64,000 bases of DNA from Aphrocallistes beatrix (lineage: Eukaryota; Porifera; Hexactinellida; Sceptrulophora; Aphrocallistidae), in the NCBI GenBank assembly GCA_963281255.1, contig OY725493.1, positions 3,813,857 through 3,877,856 of the forward strand, read 5' to 3'. Below are positions 43,867 through 54,452 of this stretch, piece by piece. Each line of letters begins with the position of its first letter. Positions within the stretch are counted from its first letter, which is position 1. The notes below the pieces were generated by a model. It was not told the origin of the DNA. It saw nothing but the letters and a program-made list of their open reading frames with translations, and made no database searches. A program made the position numbers and the translations under genes.

Positions 43867-44165
43867 AACTATTTAAACATTTATTCCATATCATCATATG
43901 ATAATAGAAACATTTCCACAACACTATTTTACATGTACATACGTATATCACATTATATTACATTTTACATTTGTATCGTAATACTACTACTATGTGTTAG
44001 AAGATAGTACTCTACTCTCTCTCTATAGAGCTCAGCCTTCAGCCATTGTATAGTATATACGTATATGTACACACTACACACTACACAGTCAGTCTGTCAC
44101 ATAGATAACTATAATTTCACTATAACACAACAAGCATAACCGTATGGAGTCAAGTAAGGCTCAGT
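43867..44165. other. No recognisable feature; 3' flank of KRBA2-like gene
   Basis: AT-rich, with TACACACTACACA-type words. It includes the original downstream sequence of the KRBA2-like gene (ending GGCTCAGT, the P-like target). Confidence 0.5.
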
Positions 44166-44447
44166 CATAGCATTCTAATACACTAAGGCACTGGCACTGC
44201 ATGTACCATGGATGGGTTAATGCCGTTCAATGTAGATTTTGGAAAATTTTGTTTGCATCAATTATATCATTCTAATATGAAACAATAGTAGGATCGGAAT
44301 ATGTTATTGACTATGTTAGCCCAGTATTACCCAATCTAGACTAAATTTTGAGCATATACTAGATGTTTATTGACAATTCTAAGGTAAATTACAATCAAAT
44401 CAGCAGTTCAACAATCACAATAACAACATTAAAACACCAACAAAAGC

Positions 44448-44640
44448 AGTACACATCTAGTATCTTCAATTGTAATGAGTAATGAGGTCAAGTACAGAAT
44501 GACATCTAGTGTCGTTAATGAGTAATGAGGTTACAATACATCGTACATCTAGTATGTTGAATGAGGTGAGTACACATCTACGTCGTATCATTAGTGAAGA
44601 TAAGTACACATGAGGATATAGTACACGTAGACACATCTAG
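44448..44640 (+). repeat. Sub-terminal repeats of P-like copy 1
   Basis: GTACACATCTAGT-like words recur about six times (44448, 44500, 44540, 44567, 44605, 44627), mixed with AATGAGTAATGAGGT. Possible transposase-binding sites. Confidence 0.5.
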
Positions 44641-45300
44641 CATAGAATTTTGATTGCACTGAGGTAAATTGTGTAGGAATTAAGTGAGGGTCTTTTGAAT
44701 ATCATCAGGTCAGCTATAAGAGATAAGTACGAATTAGTAAGCTTTGTATTATCAGACTTCGCGACTAATGCATTAAAATTGTTAACTCTCCTTGATAGAA
44801 TACAATTTGAAACAGTCATTACTAATTTATGTAAAATATCCAATCGCCAAACTTTACAATCACATAATTCTCTCAATTTTCCAATATGTTCCTCTACAAT
44901 TATTGACATACTTATTCGCACTAACAAACTGCGGGATGGGCCAGCAAAAAAGTTTTTACATAGAATTTTTGAGGTATCTTCATAAAAGTCTCGTAAATAA
45001 TACTCACACAATCAATAACGGTAAGTGATGGAACATAAGTGAACTTCTATCTAATAAATCAACAAGTATATATTGAGAACCAACATCATTTAAATTTTCC
45101 ATTTGTTTATCAGTTGTTAAGAAATTGTAACAATTGGTGCATTTATTAGCTTTTTTCATGTACGAAAACACGGCACACCCAGCAACATAAGTAAGGGGCA
45201 TGCCTAATTTACGGGACGGGATGCCGTCCCGTCCCGTCCCGTAAATTAGGCATGCCCATAAGTAAGGCATTCAAGTTGTGAAGGACTTATCAGAATATCG
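44637..45300 (-). pseudogene. P-like transposase C-terminal region
   Basis: On the minus strand the frame ECLTYVAGCAVFSYMKK continues into KCTNCYNFLTTDKQMENL and LVDLLDRSSLMFHHLPLL, matching the C-terminal (Y-x-AG-x-V plus C-x2-C) region of P/THAP9-type transposases. A frame change near 45010 leads to a last part (44637-45011) with IVEEHIGKLRELC. The frame is cut at 45196-45257 by a 62-bp foldback with a 9-bp TSD; without it the frame is continuous to about 45300. Not functional here. Superfamily placement is inferred from motifs. Confidence 0.65.
45196..45257. mobile_element. 62-bp micro-foldback with 9-bp TSD
   Basis: GGGCATGCCTAATTTACGGG pairs with the right end CCCGTAAATTAGGCATGCCC; only short ACGGGACGGG repeats lie between. 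ATAAGTAAG is duplicated on both sides (45187-45195, 45258-45266). A 9-bp TSD is typical of Mutator-like elements. Confidence 0.8.
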
Positions 45301-45526
45301 GGAATAAACTGTAATGTTTCCAAGAAAAATTGTAGTTGATCAGAGTTTGAGTCTTGATCACTAACATTTTCGACAAACGTAACGTATAAGAATCTCATAG
45401 CGTAATGAAATGATGTAATCAAGCCAGTAAATTTGTAATTTATTTTAGATCAGTGCAGTCTATTTCGGAATTTCAATGTGCGTGGTATTTAGAATTCTTA
45501 CAATTCAATTCAATCTAGGGTATATA

Positions 45527-45835
45527 CCGTATTTCCCTGAATAAGCGCCGGGGCTCGAATAAGCGTCGGACGCCGGGGCATTTTAGTTCTCTGAACATCA
45601 TATTAAACTAGTATTCTCAGTAGTGGCATAGATACAAGTGCTTTTTGAAACATTACATTGTCCTTTTTTAATAGAACTACATAACATTCTCAGTTGTGGC
45701 AAAAATAAAAGTGCCAGTCAATGTAGTAAAAAAAAAAGAGCGCCGGGTCAAAATAGCGAATGAAAAAAATAAGCGCCGGGTCTAAAGGGTGCACGAAATA
45801 AATAAGCGACCGGGCGCTTATTCGAAGCAATACGG
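45527..45835. mobile_element. TA-targeting MITE (CCGTATTTCCC)
   Basis: Starts CCGTATTTCCCTGAATAAGC, ends GCTTATTCGAAGCAATACGG, TA on both sides. AATAAGCG(C/T)CGG words are repeated near both ends. Inside the intron region of P-like copy 1. Confidence 0.7.
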
Positions 45836-45884
45836 TAAGTAGAAATAAATATTGAAATAATTGAAATTGAATGAATTAACTAAC

Positions 45885-46040
45885 CAGTAGTTTGCCATTT
45901 CCCTCATAATCCTCTTTCGCTCTAGGGATAGCCCTAAGCCACCTCTCACACATCTCTTTATCATTGGGGAATGAAAAGGTTGGCGTACGATGCTCCTGGC
46001 TCTTGTAATTAGAATTACATCCTGGCATCACACAAGTCAT
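45885..46040 (-). pseudogene. THAP-domain exon 1 of P-like copy 1
   Basis: ATG at 46040. 52 codons, MTCVMPGCNSNYKSQEHR then CERWLRAIPRAKEDYE, the first half of a THAP zinc finger (C-x4-C present). The exon ends CTACTG followed by GTTAGT, a good donor. The second half of the finger (C-x2-H) is not found. The THAP domain binds the transposon ends in P elements. Confidence 0.7.
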
Positions 46041-46263
46041 CTTCTTTTCAGCAATAAATTAGTATTCAAGTAATAAGTCAACAATTATAATTGATTGAAT
46101 AAAAGAAAAAAGTTAGTAAACAAATATGCATAGTGTAATGTATTTATACTATACAGTATCCTAGTGCAAAATTTGGCGCCTAAAATCTAGCCAATCAAAT
46201 TCGAGTATTCAGTACGGCATTAACATATCCATGGTAACCCAAATTCAAGGCAGTGCCAGTGCC

Positions 46264-48352
46264 TTAGTGTATTAGAATGCTATGGCTCAGTCTAACACAC
46301 GAAATTCTAAAATTTCTCTTCCGACGGTCAGTCAAACTTATTATGACACTTGAGCTACACCTACATCGACTGTTGCATTTGACAGCATTCTGAAAACACT
46401 TGCATCGGCCGCTGTTGCATGTCTTGGTGCAACTGCACTTGGCGAAGCCCTGGCCAGTACCAATTGAGTCAAGGTGTGCGACTTCACGCAGAGATATATC
46501 CTCCCCTTGTATGACTTCCGCAATAGTCATGAATTGCTCCACACAAGGACTGAACTGATTGCGAGTATACAATTGATTCAGTAGTCCATGTTTTGTTCCG
46601 AGCTTGTAAAGGCCATCACCATGTACCGAGACCACAACAGCTTTTACGTTGGGCATCTCCGCCCGGCCGCGATCCACCAAAGGAACAGGAACCATCACAG
46701 TGTCGCCGATATGTGCAAGTTTAAAGCGCTTGACTGAACGTTTCGTCATCATGTCTGCTTGCTGCAACTGCTTTCTCTTGGCTCCCAGCTGTTCAACATG
46801 AATGACACGCTTCCGGTGACATAAACTGCAAAGAAGAGATCCACCATTTCCTTTGTCTCCCTCTTCTTGATCGCCAGAGAAGGCACATGGAGCGATGGCG
46901 TGGCAAGCTAGACCACAGTCATTGCACATGTCAGAACCGGTGCAACTTTCTCCGCAGGTGACGCATGATAGCTGTACTTGGCAACCACCAGCAGCATTGT
47001 TTTCTTTCTCTGATTCTTCACCATCAAGTACCACAGATGTTTCTTCGTCACCATGCAGCTCACTGCCTTTCATCCCAAGAGCTTCTGCAAGCTGTTCCTC
47101 CGTTTCCAGGCGTTCAATGACTTCCTCAGGCAAATTCGATGCAGCAACACCCAGATGTGGCTTCTGTCCGAACATCGCTTCATACGGCATGCGGCCGATT
47201 CCAGTGTGATAGCGAGTGTTCTTCTGCCACTGGACGAAGCGAAGACCTTCTGACCACTTCGTAGTGTTGTTCTCCTTCTGCCAGCAGGCCAGTATCGCTT
47301 CGATATCCCGATTGGCGCGTTCGACTGAGCCCTGTGACTGCGAATGACGAGGTTTTCCGTGGACAAGATGGCACTCCGGCCAGATGCTAACAACCTCATT
47401 GACCACCTATAAAACATAAAGATATGTGTCATTTAAACTGATAGCAAAATTAAATGTACGTATGTTTCCTACGAAAGTTATAAATAATTTCCCTAGTTTT
47501 GTTAACGTTGACTATATGTATGCAGAATGCATTGACATACCTTATTTGCAAACTCCCTTCCATTGTCCAACTGTAGTACATGAGGCGATCCTTTGTCACA
47601 AAAGAAGTCAACCAAATGGTACGCCACCTCTTCCGCGGTTTTAGTCTTCAGAGGTCGAAGGACCACCATCTTCGTGAGGTGATCTTGATAATTCAGAATG
47701 AAACGGTAATCTTCGTCTTTCTGGCTCTGCATGTCTATCAAGTCCACCTACAAAATAAAGAGATTTTATGAACACAAAAATATAATTATTTATTTACATT
47801 ATACACGTATTATTTTTATATGCTACTATTATTATTAAACGTTTTTTATGTGGATTCAAAACATGCCTGACAACGAGAATTCATCGAGTTTGATATAATT
47901 GGCTTGACCACTAGTGATTTTCGGACACTGCTCTTCTTCAATTGGCACGTCTCACACATATTCCGGTACAACTCTATCTGTTCCAGCGTCACATTGGCAT
48001 ATTTTTCACAAGTTGCTTTATGCGTAATGCGTGGTCCTCCATGCCCTTTAACGAGATGAGTTGAATGGATCACATTGAAGAGCTCATCAGCACAGATGAA
48101 TCGCAGATCAGTGCCTTTTTTTGCCAGTTTGCTTACTGTAGTGTCGTCGACGCCAAACTTCACAATTTCGTATTTCTTCATCAGTCGATAGTCCTTTGCA
48201 TTCTTCTTTGCATCAGTCTCCTTCTCAAGCTGTTGCAATCGATTCAGGATCTGGTCGTACTCTTCTCTCGACAGCACAGCAGAAGTATTTATTCCTTCTG
48301 ATATTCCAAACTCACCTACTTTATCATCAAACATTTTCCGCATCGCTTCCAT
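46264..48352 (-). CDS. KRBA2/SCAND3-like integrase-domain protein, three exons
   Basis: Exons 48352-47867, 47747-47541 and 47406-46264 join in phase 0 to 611 codons. Intron 1 (47866-47748) has a GC donor (CAG|GCATGT) and AG acceptor; intron 2 (47540-47407) is GTATGT-AG. Domains: coiled coil (about 25-50); H2C2 zinc finger (HSTHLVKGHGG ... CETC, about 93-137); retroviral-type integrase core with VDLIDMQ, LQLDNGREF and GSVERANRDI (D, D, 36 residues, E); a C2H2/C4-type Cys cluster (CVTCGESCTGSDMCNDCG); and a CXC-like Cys-rich C-terminus (CSCTKTCNSGRCKCF). This matches KRBA2-like proteins, domesticated or mobile relatives of Ginger/GIN integrases. No stops or frameshifts. The last few codons lie in the TIR of P-like copy 1. 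Confidence 0.9.
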
Positions 48353-48419
48353 TTTACGGAATTAGTCAATTGGTAGTTGGCAGTAACTAGAGCAGAGCTA
48401 ATAGTGAAATGTATGACCA

Positions 48420-48432
48420 AGTTTATAAAATA
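48420..48432 (-). promoter_or_regulatory. Candidate TATA box of KRBA2-like gene
   Basis: On the minus strand ATTTTATAAAC lies about 70 bases before the start codon. Confidence 0.35.
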
Positions 48433-48504
48433 TACTGTAATCTAATAGCTAATGACTAACAAGGAAGACAACGCCCGCCTTTCATTCTCCTAGCACAGTA
48501 GGCA

Positions 48505-48615
48505 TGTGATGAAACTGACTTCTGCTCATAATCAAGCAAGGTTGAGTTTAATAAATTCTAATTTGAGATAAACTACAATCTTGCTTGATTCTGAGCAGAA
48601 GTCAGTTTCATCACA
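48505..48615. repeat. 111-bp foldback
   Basis: TGTGATGAAACTGACTTCTG on the left pairs with CAGAAGTCAGTTTCATCACA on the right, and AATCAAGCAAG with CTTGCTTGATT. It lies in the upstream region of the KRBA2-like gene. Confidence 0.8.
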
Positions 48616-48775
48616 CAAACAACAATCTACAATAATCCTAAAGGAATAAATACTAGCTACTAATGCCTAATACCAGATATGAATACTGACACTACAAGTG
48701 TGTCTACGCTGTAGGTCTTTACTAACATTAAGGTATCTACAGATAGCTGACAGGTAGAATGCGCGAGTCAGGATG

Positions 48776-48931
48776 ACAATTATGCATAATTGTTGCTTAC
48801 ATTTTAAACAATTATGTAAAACTGTTCATTTCACAACAATTATACATAATTGTTACATTAGATGAACAATTATGCATAATTGTTGTAAAATGAACAATTA
48901 TGCATAATTGTCGACAATTATGCATACTTGT
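48776..48931. promoter_or_regulatory. Cluster of five 18-bp ATGCAT palindromes
   Basis: ACAATTATGCATAATTGT occurs exactly at 48776, 48866 and 48894, and with one change at 48836 (ATACAT) and 48914 (TACTTG). Each is a perfect or near-perfect dyad containing ATGCATAAT, an octamer/POU-like half site. It is 420-580 bases upstream of the KRBA2-like start. Confidence 0.75.
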
Positions 48932-49790
48932 TGATTTCGCAAATTTGCTCTATCATATATATGTATATGATAGAGAAATTTAGTTTTATTATTCATACTA
49001 TTAGATATTAGAGGTAATCCATATCATAGCCTACTATAATAAGGCCTGAGAGTAACTTGCGAATTTGGGACTAGGGATGTAGTAGAAGATGGTTGAACTA
49101 ATACATGAGCTGCCTTAAATATTAACAAAGCACAATAGAGCTTAGGAATGTATTACCAGCATATATAAATATGGTGTCAAAGTACCCATATCCGTTGTTA
49201 AATTTAGATTAGTCACCATATGGTTGCGCAATAGGGTATATTTGTGACAAATTTGGTGATTTTCAGAGGTCGTTTAAGGGCATTTTAAGTGTTTTTATTA
49301 TAATATTTTTCGCATAGAACTGATATGTGAATGGGGAAATACGAAAAATTTACATTCCAGTGTTGCTATGGAACCCTGTTTTGGTCAGTTTGGATCATAT
49401 CTTGAAAACCACGATAGCTAGACATCCAAATGTAATTCCATTTGATAGCGAATATAGTACTTCCTATTAAGCGATAATACAATTTCGACGCCTAAATTCA
49501 ATGGTCTACGAGTTATTAGACAATTTATCATATTGGTCACATTTGGTAATTTGTCGAATATCCCGTAAACCATTGAGTTTAGACGTCGAAATTATATTAT
49601 CGCTTAATAGGAAGTAGTATATTTCCTATCAAATGGAATTACATTTAAATGTCTAGCACTTGTAGTTTTCAAGATATAACCACAACTGACCAAAACACGT
49701 TTCCATAGCAACACTGGAATGTAGCGACATTCCATGAAAAAAATCCAAATTTTTCGTATTTACCCATTCACATCCCAGTTCAATGCGAAA

Positions 49791-50335
49791 AATATCCTTA
49801 CTATTAAAACTCGATTATTGTATATATATATATATCTGTAACGAATTGATTGAAGAAACTGCCGGGCGCAGAAGGCTAATTTTTGGCATGTGGGAGTCTT
49901 TTGGCTATGGCTCCACTAAGTTCTGAGTTCAGAGCAAAATGTCGACTCATCATGGAATTATGACGTCATTGTCACATTTTAAAAAGTTAAGCAACACAGT
50001 TATTCGGGCATAACTCAGCCATTATAGGATAGAAGGCTGAAAAAAAAAGATGACTCATCACTCTGCTATGACGTCATCATTACTCATCAAAATTTTAAAA
50101 ATTGACAAATTTGGTGACTTTTCGAGTGAAATCGATTTAAAAATAAGATGGACATATTTAGAGATGATATCTCCCTTATAATTAACCAATGCTACCTCCA
50201 GGCGACCGAAGGGAGCCTCCGGCGGACACAAAGTGTCCGCTAACCGCGCAGCGCATGCAAGCGAAGCGCCCTTGTATATATATAAATACACAAACACACA
50301 AACAAACAATAATCGAGTTTTAATAGTAAGGATAT
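49791..50335 (-). repeat. Family X copy
   Basis: TIR24 at both ends (49792-49815 and 50312-50333), full X body in reverse, CRE at about 49962 and 50069. The two inverted TIR24 motifs bound the unit. Confidence 0.85.
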
Positions 50336-50835
50336 ATCTCTGTAACGAATTGATTGAAGAAACTGCCAATCATAGAAAGCTAATTTTTGGCATGTGAGAG
50401 TCTTTTGGCTATGGCTCCAGCAAGTTCTGAGCTCAGAGCAAAATGTCGATTCATCATGGAATTATGACGTCATTGTCATATTTTTAAAAGTTAAGCAACA
50501 CAGTTATTCGAGCATAACTCAGCCATTATAGGAGATAGAAGGCTGAAATTTTAATAGAATCTGTATACTAACATACCTCATATATGATGCGACTATCATC
50601 AAAAAAGGATGACTCATCACTTTGTTATAACGTCATCATTACTCATCAAAAATTTTAAAATTGACAAATTTGGTGATTTTTCGAGTGATATCGATTTTAA
50701 AATAAGATAGACATATTTAGAGATGATATATCCGTTTAATTAACCAATGTCTCCTCCACGCGACCGAAGGGAGCCTCCGGCGGACACAAAGTGTCCGCCA
50801 GCCGCGCAGCGCAAGCAAGCGAAGCGCGCTTGTTA
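50336..50835 (-). repeat. Family X copy, tandem with previous
   Basis: Reverse X from CTGTAACGAATTGATTGAAG to AAGCGCGCTTG. One intact CRE (about 50467). Lacks the outer TIR24. Confidence 0.85.
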
Positions 50836-51105
50836 TAATAAAAACAGAAGTGCCCTTAAACGACCTCTGAAAATCACCAAATTTGTCACAAATATACCCC
50901 ATTGCGGAACTATATGGTGACTAATCTAAATTTTAACAACGGATATGTGTACTTTGACACCATATTTATATATGCTGGTAATACATTCCTAAGCTCTATT
51001 GTGCTTTGTTAATTATTTAAGGCAGCTCATGTATTAGTTCAACCATCTTTTAACGCATCCCTAGTCAAGTTACTCTGAGGCCTTATGTACAGTAGGCTAT
51101 GTCCA

Positions 51106-51490
51106 TGTATAATTTTTGAAGTGTTCTTCTTCTATGAAATCCATGTGGAAAAATTATACTTGACAGTTGCTCTAAATAATTTATCATGCCCTGACGTATA
51201 AATTGGAAAAACTAAGAGAATTTACTATGGCAGCTCTCTAAAACCTGTTCTGCAAAATATACAAGTCCGAGTTGTTCATTAAACGAATTTTGTCTATTTA
51301 TATGGTTGAGATAGTCTTCGAGATGATTTATTATGATGTGAATGTTACCGTTGGCTTTGTAAAAGCATGTACTGCGATTTTGATTTTTTCATATTCACTC
51401 TCATCACCTTGAATAGAAGATTTACTCTTAATTAAATATTCGGGCCAATCCACTGTCGTCTGGTAATGAAGAACAGCATTCACCTTGAGA
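51106..51490. other. No recognisable feature
   Basis: AT-rich, no credible frame or TIR. Confidence 0.5.
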
Positions 51491-52525
51491 AGGACTGAAA
51501 ATCATGGACTAGGGATGAAGTAGTAGCCGAATGGATTAATACACGATTAGCCTAAAATCGTTAACCATGTAGAATAGGCATTAAGAATGTATTACCAGCA
51601 TATATAAACATGGTACCAAAGTACATATATCCGTTGGAAAAATTTCGATTAGTCATCATATCATTGCGTAAAAGGTCATTCTAACGACAATTTTAGCGAT
51701 TTTCTAAGCTGTTTTAACCATATTTCTAAATGGTATTAAAGTGTGATTTTTGTGTAGAACCAAGATTAGTACAAGGTGATTTGAAAAATTTAGAACTTTT
51801 AAATGGAATGTTATTACTTCCTGCGTTGCTATGGTAAAGCATTCTGGTCAGTTTGGGCCATTTCATGCAAACTGTAATGACTAGAGCTTCAAATTTGATT
51901 GTGTTTGATAGGCAATGGACTATTTCCTATTCGGTGATAATACAACTTGAACTTCTAAATTCAACGAGTTTTGAGTTATGGGTTGATTTTAAGAATGTGA
52001 CCAAAACACTAAATTGTCGCATAACTCTGTAGTCTGTGAATTTATAAGTAAGTTGTATTATTACCTAATAGGAAGTAGCCAATTGCCTATCAAATATGAT
52101 CAAATTTGAAGACCTAGCTCTAACAGTTTGCAGGATATGGCTCAAACTGATCAAAATGCTTTACCATAGCAACGTAGGAATGTAACAACATTCCATTGAA
52201 AAATTCTAAATTTTTCAAATCAGCTTGTACCAATCTTAGTTCTACACAAAAATCACACCTTGATACCATTTAGAAATAGGGTTAAACAGCTTGGAAAATC
52301 GCTAAAATTGTCCTTAGAATGGCAAGTTGCGCAATGATATGATGACTAATCGAAATTTTTTCAACGGATATATGTACTTTGATACCATTTTTATATATGC
52401 TGGTAATACATTCTTAATGCCTATCCTACATGATTAACGATTTTAGGCTAATCGTGTATTAATCCATTCGGCTATTACTGCATCCTTGGTTATTTTACTG
52501 TGAGGCATTATTAGAGTAGGCTATG
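51491..52525. mobile_element. Kilobase-long palindromic family D element
   Basis: The left half (GGACTAGGGATGAAGTAGTA, CCAGCATATATAAACATGGT) is repeated inverted in the right half (CATATATATGCTGG-type block, TACTGCATCCTTGG) over the whole length, centred near 52005. It ends GAGTAGGCTATG, where P-like copy 2 inserted. No coding frame. Confidence 0.8.
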
Positions 52526-54445
52526 ATAGCATTCTATACATAAGGCAATGGCAGTCACTATTTTTTTTGGACCAGGGATTGCTTAGTATATTCAAATTTA
52601 CATTCATCCTTTATACGTTATATATGATTAATTAAGCATTTTAAGTGACCCCACTCACAAATATGACCATTAATTGTCAAGACATGTTTGATCTTTGTAA
52701 TTATTTTTATTCTGGAGAAAACAAAATGACATAATATAAAATTAAACTCATAAATACAAAATAAACATTGGATTTCGAGAAGTACTAATGAGACGGACTT
52801 CTACTTCTTTATGGCAGATTATGACTTGACTTAGCTTGAGATAGGATAGATTAAACTTCAAGATATACTTGACTTAGCTTAGCTTGAGAGACAGAGTTGA
52901 CTTCGCTTGAGAGACAGATTTGACCTGAGACGTCATAAGGGAACAATGTACTTCTATGAGTAATAAGGAACAAGCACGCACTCTGGCCTTCCAACTGGAT
53001 ATAGTCAGACATCTCGGATCTTTACAGCATGATGGAGTTGACTAAATAAACAAATAATATTATTAAATTAGTTCTTGAATTTAGCAAGTTTAGCTTACTA
53101 TTATCATGTTTCAATACTACGGTAGTGCATTATATAGAGGTCTTAACTTTATTAGATAATGAACTACAGTGAAAAAAGCTTTGGTAAAATGTATCACCGT
53201 GACGTACTGCATGTGCAAAATGCCTCAAAGTATACAATGTTCTAATTCCATATTAGCACATGCCAAATGAATAAGATCAGTATGGGAAGAGCCAGAATAA
53301 AGTTTTAAAATTTCTACTAAGGGTGCAAATCGTTAAAATGACTATTCTTCTCTACCCAATTCACATTGAACATTTTCCGAACATCATTGATGAATTTCAA
53401 GAACTCAACAGTTTGTTTCTCACAATGTTTTTCCATGTTGTTGTAACACTGATTAGGAATCTATTATCACGGATTCTAGAATGTTCTTAGGTAACTCAAC
53501 TAGATAGTAGCTCCTTATAGATCTTCCAATCAGGGAGTGAATAGCATATTTAGTACTAGGTATGTTCTTGATGTTAAGGAGTGTGTGTTGGTATTACTAC
53601 TAATTCATTATATCACTATCGGTTACGTGCTGAGACTTACAGTTAAACAGTTACGACACATGTTATAAGAGAACTGTTCGACAGAAGTTGACTTATGGGA
53701 AACCTTAAGGGCCAAATATATATTTTGCCTTTCCAAGCTGATGACTAGCAGGCTTTCGGTGTTAATTTGGGGCACTTTTAAATACATTGCATTTATCCAA
53801 ATTAAATAAGGTTCTTATGCACATGTTTTTGGAGTAAGGAGGATTGCATTCACTAAATTGGGGGAAGGTAAACACTTTTTCGTAATATTTAAATTCAGTC
53901 AATTGTTTCTAACAAACTTGAGTACTAGTAGATGCATTATTCTAGAATAATTAAATAACTAAAGTCTTAACAAACCACTCACCTTTGGAATCTTGTTGTT
54001 TTGGTAATCTTCACAGGTCTTGGAATGGCTCGATACCATTTTCACGAAGAGCACCATCTTTTGTAATTAAAAAACTTCATGGAGTGTTCTACTCCTCTCT
54101 GTAATTGGAAGTAAAGCCAAGCGCGACACAAGACATCTCGTCCAAATATTAACTCATGCAATTAGTGTTGTCAGATGAGGCATTATAAATGAGTAATAGA
54201 AATGGTATCCAATAAAACAATACGTAAGTGTAATACACTAGCGATGTATGCGAAGTAAATATAAATATTGTGGTTACATAATATTTTCAAAATGAATATT
54301 TAATCAACCCATGAACGCTAAATATGTTGTAATTATATAGTTGATAATAACAATATTAATTTAGCGGTTTTAGGATTGAATATACTAAGTAATCCATGGT
54401 GCTGTTTTTTTAGTGACTGCCATTGCCTTATGTATAGAATGCTAT
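52526..54445. mobile_element. P-like transposon copy 2
   Basis: ATAGCATTCTATACATAAGG on the left pairs with CCTTATGTATAGAATGCTAT on the right, continuing to about 31 bp; GGCTATG flanks both sides (52519-52525, 54446-54452). Sub-terminal TTGACTTAGCTTGAGA repeats at 52845-52930. Minus-strand scraps such as TVEFLKFINDVRKMFNVNWV (about 53330-53420) look like transposase remains. No full frame. Confidence 0.7.
53330..53422 (-). pseudogene. P-like transposase scrap
   Basis: About 30 codons open (TVEFLKFINDVRKMFNVNW, then VEKNSHFNDLHP and a stop). A homologous scrap lies at 63670-63760 with a stop inside. The residue pattern is plausible for the post-catalytic region of P-type proteins but is too short to prove. 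Confidence 0.4.
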
Positions 54446-54452
54446 GGCTATG

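Larger units (their letters stand above)
44166..46283 (-). mobile_element. P-like transposon copy 1
   Basis: Left end CATAGCATTCTAATACACTA and right end TAGTGTATTAGAATGCTATG are inverted repeats of about 33 bp. GGCTCAGT flanks both sides (44158-44165, 46284-46291); with the full TIR counted the repeat is 7 bp. Inside are a THAP exon (45885-46040) and a P-type C-terminal exon (about 45004-45300) on the minus strand. Length 2118 bp, so the catalytic middle is mostly lost. Superfamily inferred from THAP plus TIR form. Confidence 0.8.
49032..51100. mobile_element. Family D foldback interrupted by two X copies
   Basis: Starts CATAGCCTACTATAATAAGG, ends GTACAGTAGGCTATG, with TCCATAT/TCCATGT outside. 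The arms are inverted repeats centred near 49540. The right part is broken at about 49790 by two X copies and resumes at about 50836 (AAAAACAGAAGTGCCC). Confidence 0.75.
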
